Source: Anastrepha obliqua
Taxonomy: Eukaryota; Arthropoda; Insecta; Diptera; Tephritidae
Reading direction: 5' to 3'
NCBI RefSeq assembly: GCF_027943255.1
Contig: NC_072894.1
Coordinates: 76,237,601-76,301,600 of the forward strand
Length of the DNA stretch: 64,000 bases
The first letter of the stretch is position 1. Each line of letters starts with the position of its first letter. Positions 11,520 to 24,152 of the stretch are shown here, piece by piece. Position numbers and translations under genes: made by a program. A model generated the notes under the pieces. It was not told the origin of the DNA. It was given only the letters and a program-made list of their open reading frames with translations, and made no database searches.

Positions 11520-11870
11520 ACTGTACAAGCGGTCAAGTTTAATAAAGCACGTCAGTCGTTTCTTTCTAGTACTAACCAGCGCCAGTTGGATACACCTAAG
11601 GACGCCAAGTTCTTCTTCATTTAAGGAGGAGACCTTCCTCTTCTTCCTATCTATCATTTTCCTCCTCTACCATCACTAGTTACCGCTTCAGATACTTTCA
11701 GAACTGGAGCGGTTATCTCCATTCGGATGATGTATCTTAGCCAGCGGTACCTCTGGATCTTTCTTCGCTGCACTATGTCTATTTCGTCGTAAAGCTCACA
11801 CAGCTCATTGTTCCATCGCCTATGGTACTCGCCATCGCCAAGGTGCAAAAGTCCAAAATCTTCGGCAAAA
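11520..11870 (-). mobile_element. Decayed non-LTR 3' end (same family as 23695-24085)
   Basis: The minus frame reads LHLGDGEYHRRWNNELCELY, DEIDIVQRRKIQRYRWLRYI, APVLKVSEAV. Then, after stops, it has a VYPTGAG-like remnant of GVSNWRRL. At 23.7 kb the corresponding blocks are GNGEYRRRWNDEL and YDDIDIAQRIKIQRLRWLGHVV. The tail is not preserved. Confidence 0.6.
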
Positions 11871-11951
11871 AGTTCTCTTAAGTAATCATCGAAAATCGAA
11901 ATCGAAAATCATTTCGAAAATGATTCCGTGTAGGCTATAAACTTTCAACTA

Positions 11952-12489
11952 TAGGGTTTTTCAGTAAGAGCGCTCCAACTTTTGAACTTTTTTGAATAAA
12001 ACACAAACGGTTTGACTTTTTTAACTAATTTTTTTTTATTATCGACATATACATTTAAGTATGAAATTCGATTTCTTTTACATGACCACCGCGTGCACGT
12101 TTTACGAAGTCCAATCGTTGAACCCAATTTTCGACCACTCTTTTGCATAAATCGGCCGAAATTCCAGCAATTTCGCGTTCAATATTGGCTCTGAGCTCAC
12201 AAATCGTCGCCGGCTTGTTACTGTAGACCAATGACTTCACATAACCTCAAAACGGGACGGCTTGTTAAATGGACCGTAAAATGGCCGTAATGCTCTTAAA
12301 GTAGCAGCAACAGAACGATTATTTTCATAAAAAATTTGCACGATTTGCAATCGTTGCTCAAGTGTGTAGCGTTCCATGATGAAATGTATACTAATGAAGT
12401 TTACAAATGACAAGCGAAAAATAAAAAATATTGCGTCGTTCGCCCTCCCTATTGGAAAAAAGTTGAAGCGCACCTATTGAACAACCCTA
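11952..12489 (-). mobile_element. Mariner-like deletion derivative, 538 bp, both transposase ends kept
   Basis: Inverted repeats of about 34 bp (left TAGGGTTTTTCAGTAAGAGC; right read inward TAGGGTTGTTCAATAGGTGC, then GCTTCAACTTTT) are flanked by TA at 11950-11951 and 12490-12491. The minus strand starts MERYTLEQRLQIVQIFYENN and RSVAATLRALRPFYG (12260-12376). It is then joined to the far C-terminal part: KSLVYSNKPATICELRANIE, REIAGISADLCKRVVENW, GGHVKEIEFHT (12055-12240). The catalytic core is deleted, so the copy depends on an enzyme made elsewhere. Confidence 0.85.
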
Positions 12490-12491
12490 TA

Positions 12492-15159
12492 TTAGCCAAA
12501 TTTTTATATCTTATGTATAGCTATAAAGAATATTGGGAAATGGAATGATGTAAATTTATAAAATATAGAAAATTATAATTTGATGAAAATTTTTAACTGT
12601 CATTTCTAAGAATAGGATGAATAATTTTTCCCATCTGAATATATTTTCTGAAGCCTCAACATGGGACCAAGTATTGCCATCCTTTACCATGTCTTCTCCT
12701 GCTTTGTATTGGTTTTAGTTCCAATCGGTACAGTTAATATTTCATCTGGTTTCAGCAGCTCATTGCACCTGAATATGTTGTCTATAGTTTGTTATTTTAG
12801 GTTCATAGCGAGCACCGAACACGGTAGCCATTGAATGGTAGTCACGCATAAGCCCACTTTTTTGACAATATTTTAGAAAAAATGCAAATATTTTATGGGG
12901 TATATTTTTATAAATTACACAGATTTCATTTACAAAGTGAAAACAATAAACGCATGACAACAGCAAAGAAAAAATGATTTTCTCTCTGACTCAAAGATCC
13001 GGATTGGCCACATCACATCACCGCAGATGAACTGTTAATAGCAATAAAAAAAATTCAACAATGAGTGCGACCAAAGAATACGTGAATGTGAATTGTGGCT
13101 GGTTGTCTTCATATATTTTATCGCATTAGTATTGCTTCCAGCATGCGCACTATGGCTCGTTGGACACTGAGTATAACTCTAATAATAAATCAGTTAAAGA
13201 AATTATTGAATCGCACTTGATACTGGTTCACCTAGTTTCGATCGAACGGCGCCTGCTGTGCATTGTATCCACTTTACTGATTGATGCGCTCAACATTTGG
13301 TGGCAGATTTAGAGACAGTCAATGAGGTAAAAATGCAGCAGTAAGTCAGTCAGTCAAGTGGGCCGATATTAAATCAACCAGTCCCCTAGTTCCCTTCAGA
13401 TACATACATACAAACCTGTATAGATGAAAATTAGTAATCGCAAAATTTGAATTCTTTGGAAATTAATAGAAAAATTATTAGGTATTTCACAGCTGACACT
13501 ACGCTCCAACCGAAGTTAAAGGAAATTATATATATTTATAATATGTAGACATACTCCCTAATCACAAGTACACAAAAGTACTCACAATGTTTACTGAAAG
13601 CCTTTGTTTGTTGTTCTTAAACAACTGTCTTGAAAAATGTTGTTGAAATGCTTAGAGTATGCAAAGATTTCTAGTGCAAATTCAAAATAAGGTATATTGC
13701 ACATTACAACAAGCGCTTGAATTAATGCGAAATTTTAACTGTGAAAATACTTTTGATTATGGCTGTATATCATATCTTTCATTAACGATTTTATTTATAC
13801 TATGAATACGACTGTAAGTATAACGAATATAAGAAAAACCAAAAACTATTTAAAATGCGTTTGCCATTCAAGTACATTTTTTGCTACAATGTCTCATCGA
13901 TGTAAAGGATATTCAATTGTAAACCATCGCGTTCGTCTACTGAAGCAATAAATATTAGTTCTTAGGCCTGGTAATAATGCAATTAATGATTTCATGCTTC
14001 TTTGATATCCTAAATTATCCAGTCAAGCATTAAAACAGAATATTATTAACCCGCTTGTGCGTAGAAGGCATTTAAATTTATAGACAGCAGAGAAATAAGC
14101 GTAAAAATTGCAACCAATTCGCTTGGCAGTTTTGTTAATTAACTAAAGGCTACAGCAGACAAAATAAAAAATACAACACCAAACTGCATAAATAGTACTA
14201 GAAAATTCGTTTTACAGCTACGAAAGCAAAATCAAGCAACAAGTCGCCTACTCCACGCATGAAAACTAAACTAACTATACACGGATAGTCTATGTATATA
14301 AACATATCCATACACACATATTTCTTATATGTATGAGTTCAAAAGAAAACTAAGAAAATTGCTACAGCAAATAAAGTGAACTGAAGTGAGCAGAACTAAA
14401 AGCTTGAGAAACCCCAAAGACTTAAGAAAGCAACTTGTGATGAGAAAATTCACTTTGTTTTTTGAGTGTGTTGGTGTTGTGTGCATTGCGGTGAATGTTG
14501 CAAGTAGTTAACTTGTTAATGATTGCACATTTAGGTGAATAGTGATTTCAAAGTCTATTTGCCTAAATGTTGTAGCTGTTGATGTTAAATTTAAAGCAGC
14601 GCGAAATTTAAACTATGTGCCATATTTTTCCCAGCTGACTGTAGCAATTCAAATCAATATATGAACAAAAATGTTGTATATAAAATTGCTTGTTAATGGA
14701 ACAAAGTGAAAGTTTCCATGCATGCAAATTTGTTAAAAACTTAAAAAGTTTACCGGTGCTAAATGCAGAAAGTAATGAAAAAATTTGATTAAAATAAAAG
14801 AAAAAAATATTTGAAATGAAATCAATATATTTTTACTGAACAAAAAACAAGTAACCAAAATAAAATAGAATAAAATAAAATATTAGCCGAAGGTCTTAGT
14901 AGCCAGTGCTTGTGCCTTTTTTTCTTATCTTTTAAGTGAAATAATTATTTATAATTATAAAATTATAAATAAAAAAATAAGGTACGTTTAAAATAAAAAT
15001 AAGGTATAAAATCATAAATACAAAGACCCTAAACTAAAGTTAAGTGTAGTGAAGTAAAAGGCAATAAAAAAATTAAATATTGTAAAATAAAAATAAATGA
15101 AATTCTAAAATAAAAATAAAATTAAATAAATTGAAATAATTAAAAAAATGTAAAATGGT
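12492..15159. other. 2.7 kb with no gene recognised
   Basis: AT-rich DNA without a convincing coding frame, TE terminus or RNA gene. Very A-rich stretches lie at 14800-15150, just before the BEL/Pao element. A somewhat GC-richer patch is at 13180-13330. It may contain regulatory sequence but nothing here proves it. Confidence 0.35.
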
Positions 15160-15451
15160 TGTTCGCGCTTAATATGCGCTTTGCAATTAGACCTGGTCAA
15201 AGTCTGGTTTGGTAGCACTATTTGCATGCTATGAACAACCTTTCTACTTCCCTTTCATTAAATGGAATCAAGTAGTGGATATGATTTTTTCTTCACCCTC
15301 AACAGTCAGCGTTTTATTCCGCAATCTTCAATCCGCAACCACTTTATTCCCACGTATTTTGGTTCTGCGATCCAGATATCGCGTTATAATTTTATGCATT
15401 TTAACAAAACCCATGTTATTTACATATTATAAAATTTCCCCGAAACGCAAA

Positions 15452-17000
15452 ATGTCATCGCTCAAAATTCGCGACTCCGCATTAAGCGCCATCAAGAGCC
15501 GCAAACAAGCGAGCCCACTGACGTAGTTGTTATATGTACGTAAATCCAATTATTGGTGGTACAATGGTGCCTCTTTTGTGTAGCTCAGCAAGAGGTGAAT
15601 GTGTTTGGTGGCGACGAAAGTGCAACCGTGCATTCAAGGTGGGGATTGGTATGGTATTTTCAAGGCGAGTTTCAAACACCTTACTGTAGAGAACAAACAA
15701 CCTCTTTGAAATTTCGCCTATTGGAAACTACGCCGTTTTTAAGCTGCAATGGCTATCGAATGGCCAATATCTTCGCAAAAGCTTTTCTTCATAACCGTCT
15801 AAACAGCGAGGTGTTGGATTTAGTTGGTAGTGAGTTTTGGAACTTGTTCACTCAAGATATAAGGTTATTCGAGTTTTAGTGACTCAGCCAAAGCCATCAA
15901 GCGCGTGCGTAACCTAACTTGGCCGCATATTTTGAGAAGTACGAGCACTTAGCTACCCAGTTAAATTATAAAATGACTGACTTATCCACTCAATAGTCGC
16001 GAGATTGGCATATGAGACCAGCAAGCAATGGGAGTTATCGTATGTGACTGAAAATTTACCGTGAATTTCTCGAACTCGAGCATGTCCTTTGGAGTGGGAG
16101 CCAGTGGTTTCCGTAAATAAACGTTCTCCACTCAACTTGTAGTTAAAGTTTACACGAACTGCGGTTATGAGCAGAAGATTTATACCGGTCCAAAGTTCAG
16201 TCAACTCGACTCAAAATCTGATCTAACCGCAGTCAAAACACAAGTTTCCTGTTTAAATTGTCTTAGTAAGGGGCACCTGATCGCAAAATATCGTATATGT
16301 CATCGTGTCGCATTTGCTAATATTCATGGCTTACTGCTGGCTGACCCAAACCTCCCCAAGCCTGGTTCTTTTGACTTTTTAATAGTCGTGGACGAAATGG
16401 ATAAGTTCTTGCTATAAAGGCTGAGAAAAGGCCAAAATACCACTCAGATGGAACAAAACATTGCATTTAGTTGAGTATTGTTTGGAACTGCAAGAAACTT
16501 CGCAAACCCAACTCATCGCGAAGTTCGGAGAACTTGAGATGTAGCGGGCATAAAAGCATTACACGCCTGAAAAGCTGTTCGACGAAACCACCAAACCTAA
16601 AAAGGGTTGTTGTTTACTTTGTACAGCCCGCTTATGTAAGAGGCTTGTGACCTCAAGCCTCGTTCTACGAGTGCCATAACCAAACTTAAAGTTGTGTTCA
16701 ACGCAACCTAAACTACAACAAGATCTTTTCTCAATTTTAGTTCGCTTTGAGATGCATCGCTATGGCTTCAGGATTTTGACCTAAACGTCATCAGCATGCG
16801 TAAGCAAATTTACGTGACTACCGCCATCTAAGGGTCACTTGTGGGGTTGCCTGCGGTTAGCACCCCGCCGTGAAATCGCTACACTATGCAGCTCTGGACG
16901 CAGGCGACGCATATTAACAGGTTGTTAAAATCATCACGACTGACTTCTTGAACTCTCTCTAAGACATCTCAGCTCTCCAAAGGACGTTTATTACGTGCTA
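15452..17000 (+). pseudogene. BEL/Pao gag-pol remnants
   Basis: A gag start is visible at 15452 (MSSLKIRDSALSAIKSRKQA). A zinc knuckle reads CLNCLSKGHLIAKYRICHR at 16249-16305; the fourth ligand, normally Cys, is Tyr. It is followed by the protease block HGLLLADPNLPKPGSFD (16326-16376). A reverse transcriptase trace (RVTCGVACG, then SLHYAALDAGDAY) lies at 16825-16915. Many stops and frameshifts separate the pieces. Confidence 0.7.
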
Positions 17001-17908
17001 GTTTAGAGCGGTTTCCAGCTCGGAAAGCTGTGGGCACCAAATTGCCCACAATTGATATGCCTACTTTGGACTGCATCTGGTATACAAGCAATTACCTGCT
17101 TTCGATCGCATTCAGTTTGGAAGAGCTACCGATTAAGCTTATAAATCGCCTATATTTCTTCGATTCGATCAATCTTTCATCCGCTTGGCCTGCTCGCTCC
17201 GAGTATAATTCACTCTAAAATATGGCTGCAGAAGATTTTTCACTCAAATGGGGACTGAAACGAGTTGCTGGTTCATTGCAGTAGGATTTACACATATATT
17301 TACATACGTGAGCTGGCAACAATCTCTCGCTGAAACTAAATCGGTGGCTGGGCACTCGCCCCGTTGCATATGCTGAGCGCCATGTATTTCCACATACCTC
17401 AGAAGCCGTTTATTGTCGAGTTCTAGCTTCCGTCGACTCTCTGAAAACTACTTCAATGCCTTGATTGGGGCTCTGCGCGGCTCATCTGGGCGCAAAACTA
17501 GTTTTGCGGGGTCGAAGCCTGTGTGAACTCTATACCTACGATGTTGCCGACTTTGAGGTTCATGGCCCGTGATCTTTTAGTTTCTAGGCTCTCTGATCCT
17601 GATCTGAAGGTATTCAAAGGAATGCTTTTTCACCAAGCAAATTACTGCAGCAATAAGGCAACATTGGTGGAAGCGCTGGAGAGACGAATATCTAAAAAAT
17701 CTTCAGTGATGCATGAAATTGTTTCGTCGAAGCTAAAACTTACAAAGGGATGATGTGGTTGTCGTCCGCAAGTGGTGACGAAGTGGAAGCCGGACCGGGC
17801 TCTCGACAGTCACTGCTTTCGGGTCATTAACATAAGGACATCCGAAGGAAAGCTGTTGCGAACTGCCGTTCCTTTTTAAGCAGTCGTTCAAGGCGGTCAT
17901 CATATTAT
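17000..17908 (+). pseudogene. BEL/Pao pol 3' portion, badly decayed
   Basis: The frame near 17010-17215 contains RT/RNase H-region traces (GFQLGKLWAPNCPQL, DSINLSSAWPARSEYNSL). The stretch 17640-17830 resembles the end of an integrase region (DVVVVR-like sequence, then CGCRPQVVTKWKPDRALDSH after a frameshift). No intact domain remains. Confidence 0.45.
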
Positions 17909-18135
17909 TGTTTAATACGCGCCTTAAGTTAACCCCTGTTTTGGTAGTACTATTTGAAAGCTGGCAAGCCTGACAACCAGTATACTCGTTCTTCCCTTCC
18001 ATTAACTGTAATCAAGGTAATTAGAGGTATTTTCCTTTATCCGCAGCAATCAGCATTTTTTTCTGCGATCTTCACTCTGCAGCTGCTTTAATCGGACACA
18101 ATGGAATTTTAAGAAAACTATATAAAAAATATGTA

Positions 18136-19290
18136 CATTAAATAAACTAAAATTAAAAGTCAAACATACATTGAGTATTTGTTTTGTAATAAGTTCAGTA
18201 AAAAGAAAATTTTTCAGTTTAGAAAAAATGCGTGCAAATGTTTGTAGGTATATAATAAAGTATTTTTACGTGAAATGCCAATCTGTGCTGTCAATGTAGA
18301 ACAGCACTCTCTGCATCTTAAGTAAATTAATGTTCTCAACCACGTGCACGCACAAGTCTCATTAAACGCGGGCAGGTGCAATCTTTCACACAAACTGGCA
18401 TATTGAATTAATTAATTATTATGCTAAACAGCATAAGTGAAGTTTCTCACGTTGATTTGACTGACTTTGGAAAAATGTTGGGCAGTATTTGTGTGAAATA
18501 AAAATAAAATAGAGTAATGAGTCAGTATGAATGAGTGCGAGTAAAAAATACTGGATGAAATGGCGCGTTGGCTATCATGCCAACAGATGCTTATCCGTAC
18601 GTAAATTTCTACAGCCCATAGAAGCATTACTTCTTTTGCATCTCTACATATAGTAGTAGTATGTATGTATGTGTATATGTATGTATGACTTCAATCGTTT
18701 CGAACAACTTTCACTTACGACAAACAAACAAATAAAGCACAAAGACATAGTGGCACAAAATAAAAGACTCTCAAAACACAAGACAACAACAAAAAAGAGT
18801 GAATGAAAATATGTTGTGAATGTAAAAGACATAAAAAGAAGTGAATAATAAGAAAGGTAAACAGTAAATAAAAGGCAGCAGTTGGTCTAAAACTTGAAAA
18901 AGAAGAATAGCGAAAAATAAATAAAAAAATAACAGCAAAAAAGTAGCGGTTACGAATACAATCAAATGGATTGGAAGTGAGAACCATTGACCGAAGATAT
19001 CGCGAGCGTAGCAACTGAGTGAGAGCAACAATCACAATCTGAGACACTTAGTTTAAAATTTTCAGGTGCTTTTGTACAGTGACTAACTGGCTGAGTGATA
19101 GGGGAATTGAAGCAAGTTTGTTTAGCTACATATTTCAAAATACACTAATTTGAATGGAAACAGAGAGCGGAATAAATATATTCATTTCAACTCAATACTG
19201 TTCACTCAAAATAGCGAAAGGGAAACATTGTTTTAGCAGTGGCTCTTAGGGCAATTCTCCTACTAATGCTAAGCTGCTTTGTATTCATTT
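18136..19290. other. No gene recognised
   Basis: AT-rich spacer with an ATGT/GTAT microsatellite at 18650-18690. The open frames opposite 18715-19047 are Phe/Leu/Ser-rich translations of an A-rich strand and show no domain. Confidence 0.4.
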
Positions 19291-19545
19291 CGCACGTGTT
19301 ACGTTAAAGCGTAACAACTCAAAAAAAAAAAGGAAAAGAGTAACCACTCAAAAATTTGTTATTTTAGCGCAACTACTAAACAAATAAGAATGAAACAACC
19401 GTTATATTGTTTTTAATGATATTTTCGTGCAATTACATATTTTCCCCTCGTAATACCTATATTATTAATATTTACGGAAACAGTTTTTCGTCTCTACTGA
19501 AAATGTTCAGGTTTTGAGTTGTTACGCTTTAACGTAACAAGTGCG
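19291..19545. mobile_element. MITE, 255 bp, 34-bp inverted repeats with internal hairpin
   Basis: The left end CGCACGTGTTACGTTAAAGC (then GTAACAACTCAAAA) is matched by the inverted right end with a single mismatch over 34 bp. Each end is itself palindromic (GTTACG-TTAAA-GCGTAAC type). ATTT flanks both sides (19287-19290 and 19546-19549), a possible 4-bp duplication. There is no coding capacity. The superfamily is not assigned. Confidence 0.8.
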
Positions 19546-19894
19546 ATTTGTTTTCAAGTAATTACTTGACATGCCCTTTTTAATTCAAATCATTTGAGCA
19601 CTCGAATGATATCCATCGGAAAAATCGTATGAAAAAATAAAGGCACGCAGCTTCGAGAATGGAAGAATGGATAGGGAATTTAATCCCCATAGTTTTGGAT
19701 TATTAGTAAATATTACTATTTACATATATTCTATAAGCTTATGCTACGCGTAGTAGAGAATCGAGCGTTTCACAGAGCAGCATAAAAGTGTCGCATTAAA
19801 GTTTGGAACACTTATGGGTATGTCAAGGATGATATATACTTATAAATATATACATCCTCCAGTGCGGTATGCGTTTTCATGTTTTTTTCACGAA

Positions 19895-20045
19895 TAGAGA
19901 GGCCTACAGTTTTAAGCCGACTGGGAATGGCAAATAGTTTTTTATGAGAAGCTTTTTCATGGCAGAAATACACTTGGAGATTTGCCATTGTGTGCCGAAA
20001 GGTGATCGCTATTAGAAAAACAAATACAATAGGTCACTTCTAGAA
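19895..20045 (-). mobile_element. SINE fragment
   Basis: Plus strand shows CAGTTTTAAGCCGACT, GAGAAGCTTTTTCATGGC, AGAAATACACTTGGAG and the GTGCCGAAAGGTGATCGC block. This is the reverse of the family described at 24613-24880. Both ends are decayed. Confidence 0.6.
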
Positions 20046-20129
20046 TTCTAGAGCCGTTTGAAAAATCGTTAAAAAAATTACAAGAAGACCAATACCAAAC
20101 AATCCATTTATATACGAAAATATAGATGT

Positions 20130-20370
20130 ATATTTTAATATGGACTTCGACATAATCAATTGCCGGGAGCTTCGTAAAAGTGAAATATCATTACTGCATG
20201 AGGGCAGTTACAGAGTACGAATATTAACCACCCCCGCAAGTAATGCGGTTTCCGAAAGATTCTTTCCAACTGGAGGAAATATATTATAATTACGGAAAAA
20301 AGAAGTCAATTATTCTGAGACCATACTGGACTAGACAAATTGGCATTGTTCCATTGTAATATGCACATAC
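20130..20370 (+). pseudogene. hAT transposase C-terminal remnant
   Basis: The frame from about 20205 reads RVRILTTPASNAVSERFFPT and then GGNIL-stop-LRKK, matching the hAT dimerisation block (A-SAPSER-FS-GG, then KR). Only about 80 codons are left, with a stop. No inverted repeats were found. Confidence 0.55.
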
Positions 20371-20449
20371 TGGGAGAATTGAGTTAATAAAACTTGTTTG
20401 GATGTAGTTAATGCTTTTTACTTATAAAATTAAAAAAATTAACGTAAGT

Positions 20450-22125
20450 TAGAAACACTGTTCGCAACTTCATAAGACAACTTATAGAATTATTTTCCAA
20501 TTCCTGCATGCGCGTTATTCAAATCAATCACTTGAATTTTTGTATTTCAATGCTAACGCATGCTATATTTACAGAGCGCTGAGTGGTTGAGTGTGTCGGT
20601 AAGAAAAGAGAACGTGTGGTTTAATAAGCATTTTGATCCCATCTACTCTGCTCTCTGCTGTTTAGCTTGAGAGAGAAAAATCTAGCGCGAATGTGTTATA
20701 AAGAGAATTTGGAGCAGCGTTCCTGCAACACCTTAACATTTTAGCTGAGTTGAAATGCCACATTTGCTGTTCGTGTGTCAATTGTCAGTCGAGTTAGCGT
20801 AAATTTTCTGCACAGTTTGATGAGATGTTCATTGTTCACTAATTTTTTGTATACTATGGCTTTTATTCTAGAAACCTATGTGTGATGCTGATGAAATAAA
20901 GTATTTTATTATTATTTACGGTATTTTTTTCGAATTACTTAATAGTAATTAACGTACAGAGGATTGCTTGATGAGCTTAAGAATGGATGACGAAACGGTT
21001 GTTTTTACATTGGGCTAGAGATTATAGACTTTTATCGAAAATAAATTAAATGTTTGCCATGACCACTAATACTCTTAGAGCTGTTAGCGTTAATATAATT
21101 CAAACGCACATTAGATGTGTGTGTGTTTATTTTGTCTGCATATATTCAATAGACTTAGAGACCGCGGCACTTTGAGGCACTCGAGTCGAATTATTTTCAA
21201 AAATTATTTTTACAATTAAATTGTCCCATATCCAGAAATTCTGCAATTTGATTTAAAAAAAGGAAATATAGTAGACGAAAAAAAATTGTAGTTGATTCAT
21301 ACTTAAAATATGCATAAACATATGCACATATGATATGTATAAGCCACATCTATAGAGTGTTTTAGGCAAAATACTAACTTACAAAAGCATATTAAGTTTC
21401 CAGAGCAAACACGATAACATTTTTTCGTTTGTTTTCGGTGGTGGCCAAGCGTATGCTCTGTAACAAAACGCAACGTGATTTTGCTGATATTTGATGTTTA
21501 TATAAATATAAATAACTTTTAATATATATATATTTGTGTATAACTTTATTTAATTTTCTTATAAATGCACCATTTTGAGACCCTTAAATATATGAATTAC
21601 GGAAAATTACTGCTTCCTAATATTGTAGAAAATTCTTCGGGTGGCTAGATTGCTAGCACCATATCACTTTAGGCCTATGTAAGTTGCAAAAGCCAAAAAA
21701 TTCGAAACTTTGCCTCGCAACTGTAAACCAACTAGGGAATAAGAACTGAGATGATAATTTTTCATCATCCTTTAAATACCTACCACAAAAATGATATTGA
21801 GGCTCAGAACTAGGATCTCCAGTCATCAGTGTTCAGTTAAGATACCCACCACGATGGTTGTGACCTTACTAGCTTTAAAAATTGCCTCGTTCGTCTGCTA
21901 TCCTTTCGTGGCAAGAAGCACTTCAAGTCTCGCTGCGCTTTGTTGAGCCTCACCTCCACAAGAGTTGACCACATGCAGCCAGAAGAACTCCAAACTCTCT
22001 TCGTAAGAATGCCCTAGCTCAGCTTAACATTTAAATACTTTTCTACTGCTTGTACTTGCAGTATACTCGGATATTCAATATAAGAGATTTAAAAATTTTA
22101 TTTCGGTATGTATAGGTACATATGA
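20450..22125. other. No gene recognised
   Basis: AT-rich spacer. The segment 21850-22020 is more balanced in composition, but no domain is visible in any frame. A poly-TA tract is at 21490-21530. Confidence 0.35.
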
Positions 22126-22127
22126 TA

Positions 22128-22366
22128 TATTCTGTCAAAAAAATATCGGAAATTGTTCATTTAAAAAACGCGCGTTACACAAATTTCTAAGCGGCTGAAT
22201 GGCGCTGTCAAAATGAGTCGAAATCCAAAAAACCACGTCAAAGTCGGTCAAAAGTTAAAGTCATGCTACACGTTTTTTTTATCATCATGGTTTTGTGCAC
22301 ATTTTGATAATTATACAATTATTTTGCGTTTTATTGAACAATTCCCAGTACTTTTTTGACGGAATG
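22128..22366. mobile_element. MITE with TA target, Tc1/mariner type
   Basis: Inverted ends TATTCTGTCAAAAAAATATC at the left and, read inward at the right, CATTCCGTCAAAAAAGTACT are each followed by GGRAATTGTTCA. TA flanks at 22126-22127 and 22367-22368. The 239-bp interior has no coding frame. Confidence 0.65.
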
Positions 22367-22368
22367 TA

Positions 22369-23299
22369 CATACTTGACTGGCACATTATATTGATATGAG
22401 TATTTAAACAATTTTCCGTCCACATTGTTAGTCATAATTAAACGCATTATCAGCATTGCAGTCACCAAGTGTTAGAGATAGAGATGCAAACTGAAATGTG
22501 ACCAGTCAGTCACAATGCTCAGCTAGGTCGCTACTTGCCATGTCGGCATGATTGCACTGTTTACCATTTCAGTAGGTTACTAGCACACTTGCCTAATAGC
22601 GGCAGTAGCGGCAACAGCTGGTATCTCAGTGGCCTTCTCAAGTGCGCCTTGCGCTATTTGGCCGTCATTTGGCCATGTAGCGACGAAGCAACTGGTTATG
22701 AGTATACATGTACTTTGTAAAACACATGTACTCATACATAAATACTTTCAAACATAAATGCTTGAATAGAACCCGGAATTTGTTCAGCACTCAATAGGCT
22801 GATTTAAAATGTCATACATACATATGTATGCACTTCAAATATACATATTTGTTATTTATTGTTATTTTAATTGTTTTTATTCCTTTAAGTATTCTAATTA
22901 ATATATAGAAATGACTTTTTACTTCAACTCCTATCGTTATCGAAGATTTATATGGTACGGCCAAAGTGGAATCTCGCTTACTATGTGCTTACGCGCCAAT
23001 TGTATGCACTTTCATACGTATTATATGTACGTGTATATGTATATGTAAAATTGAATTTAATTTTCCTTAAATTTGTTGGGTCGCAAAGTTCACAACTTAT
23101 CAACATGGGACGCAATAAAAACAAAGCCCACTCTATACCTTAGATAATATTATCTTTATAATAACAAAAACCTGTCTGGTTTGCTACAACAACATTGTTT
23201 TTTTTTTTTGTTTTTTGCATAAATACATTTATTAGAAATATCACAACCTAACGCCTTTTTTGCAAACATATTTTTTCTTTTGCAACTGTTATATATATA
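22369..23299. other. No gene recognised; GC-richer patch 22480-22710
   Basis: The patch encodes a 61-codon frame without similarity to known domains and is more likely non-coding. AT-rich sequence with ACAT microsatellite tracts follows. Confidence 0.35.
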
Positions 23300-23650
23300 T
23301 AAAGGGTCTTTCAAAATACACGCCTAGATGTTGTTCTAAAATAAAACATGCAAAAAATTAGATTCTTTCGGATTTCACTATTTATATTCAAAATATAACT
23401 CTTAAGAATTATATGTGAAAAATTACATAATTTAAATGTTGTTGAGAACGTCAGGATATCGATGTTGAAGGATAATCAGCAAAACTTTGCGCTACAGCAA
23501 CAATCCACAGGACTTCGAATTTTTTCGTCTGCCAGTGCTTTTTCTATCCTTGACAGAGCTAGTTTCTTGAAATCTTTTCACCAAACTGTGAATTATTGCT
23601 AATTTAGATGATTATTTCCACCAAAAAAATTACGAATTTTCCAATATGTT
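23300..23650 (-). pseudogene. Mariner-like transposase N-terminal fragment
   Basis: Minus-strand traces read ALADEKIRSPVDCC and, in the next frame, VAAVAQSFADYPSTSISRR followed by SQQHLN. This resembles the linker and second helix-turn-helix of mariner transposases (ENIAAVR-SV-EDP-TSI-RRSQ-L). An AAAGGGTCTTTCAAAATACA end lies near 23302. The copy is strongly decayed. Confidence 0.5.
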
Positions 23651-23694
23651 GTCTTCATAATAAGTTTCAATGATTTTAACGCGCATGTAAAATT

Positions 23695-24085
23695 GTACAT
23701 CTGTCTACTTGACAAATACTAAAGATGGCACGTTGGCAACGGCGAATATCGCAGACGATGGAACGATGAGCTGTATGAGCTTTACGACGACATAGACATA
23801 GCGCAGCGAATAAAGATCCAGCGGCTACGTTGGCTGGGTCATGTCGTCCGAATGGATACAAACGCTCCGGCTTTGAAAGTATTCGATGCGGTACCAGCTG
23901 GTGGTAGCAGAGGAAGAGGGCGGCCTCCACTGCGTTGGAAAGATCAGGTGGAGAAGGACTTGGCTTCACTTGGTGTGTCCAACTGGCGCCGGTTAGCACG
24001 AGAAAGAAACGACTGGCGCGCTTTGTTAAACTCGGCCAAAATCGCGTAAGCGGTTATAGCGCCAATTAAGAAGAAGAAAGATGGC
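23695..24085 (+). mobile_element. Non-LTR retrotransposon 3' end with C-terminal coding block and AAG tail
   Basis: Coding blocks in order: GNGEYRRRWNDELYELYDD-type sequence (23735-23795), IDIAQRIKIQRLRWLGHVVR, MDTNAPALKVFDAVPAGGSR, GRGRPPLRWKDQVEKDLASL, GVSNWRRLARERNDWRALLN, SAKIA-stop (24049). After the stop comes GCGGTTATAGCGCCAATTAAGAAGAAG. This is the best-preserved of three copies in the window. The coding block is the C-terminal tail of an endonuclease/RT polyprotein; the catalytic domains are lost to 5' truncation. Confidence 0.8.
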
Positions 24086-24152
24086 ATAAAAAAGGTATCG
24101 TCTAAGAATTATTCACTACTAACATCTAGCCGTCACGTTTGAAATATATATA

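Larger units (their letters stand above)
15160..18135 (+). mobile_element. Decayed, internally deleted BEL/Pao LTR retrotransposon
   Basis: Two related long terminal repeats, one at about 15160-15400 and one at about 17909-18115, share TGTT...TAATA-GCGC, TTTGGTAGYACTATTTG, CTTCCCTTYCATTAA and TTCWNTCNGCARCNNCTTTA. Between them are pieces of gag, protease and RT in BEL/Pao order, all with stops. The interior is only about 2.5 kb, roughly half of a complete element. Confidence 0.75.

Noticed and set aside
18715..19047. Phe/Leu/Ser-rich open frames of 86-110 codons
   Set aside because: They are the reverse complement of A-rich DNA; hydrophobicity is only a composition effect.
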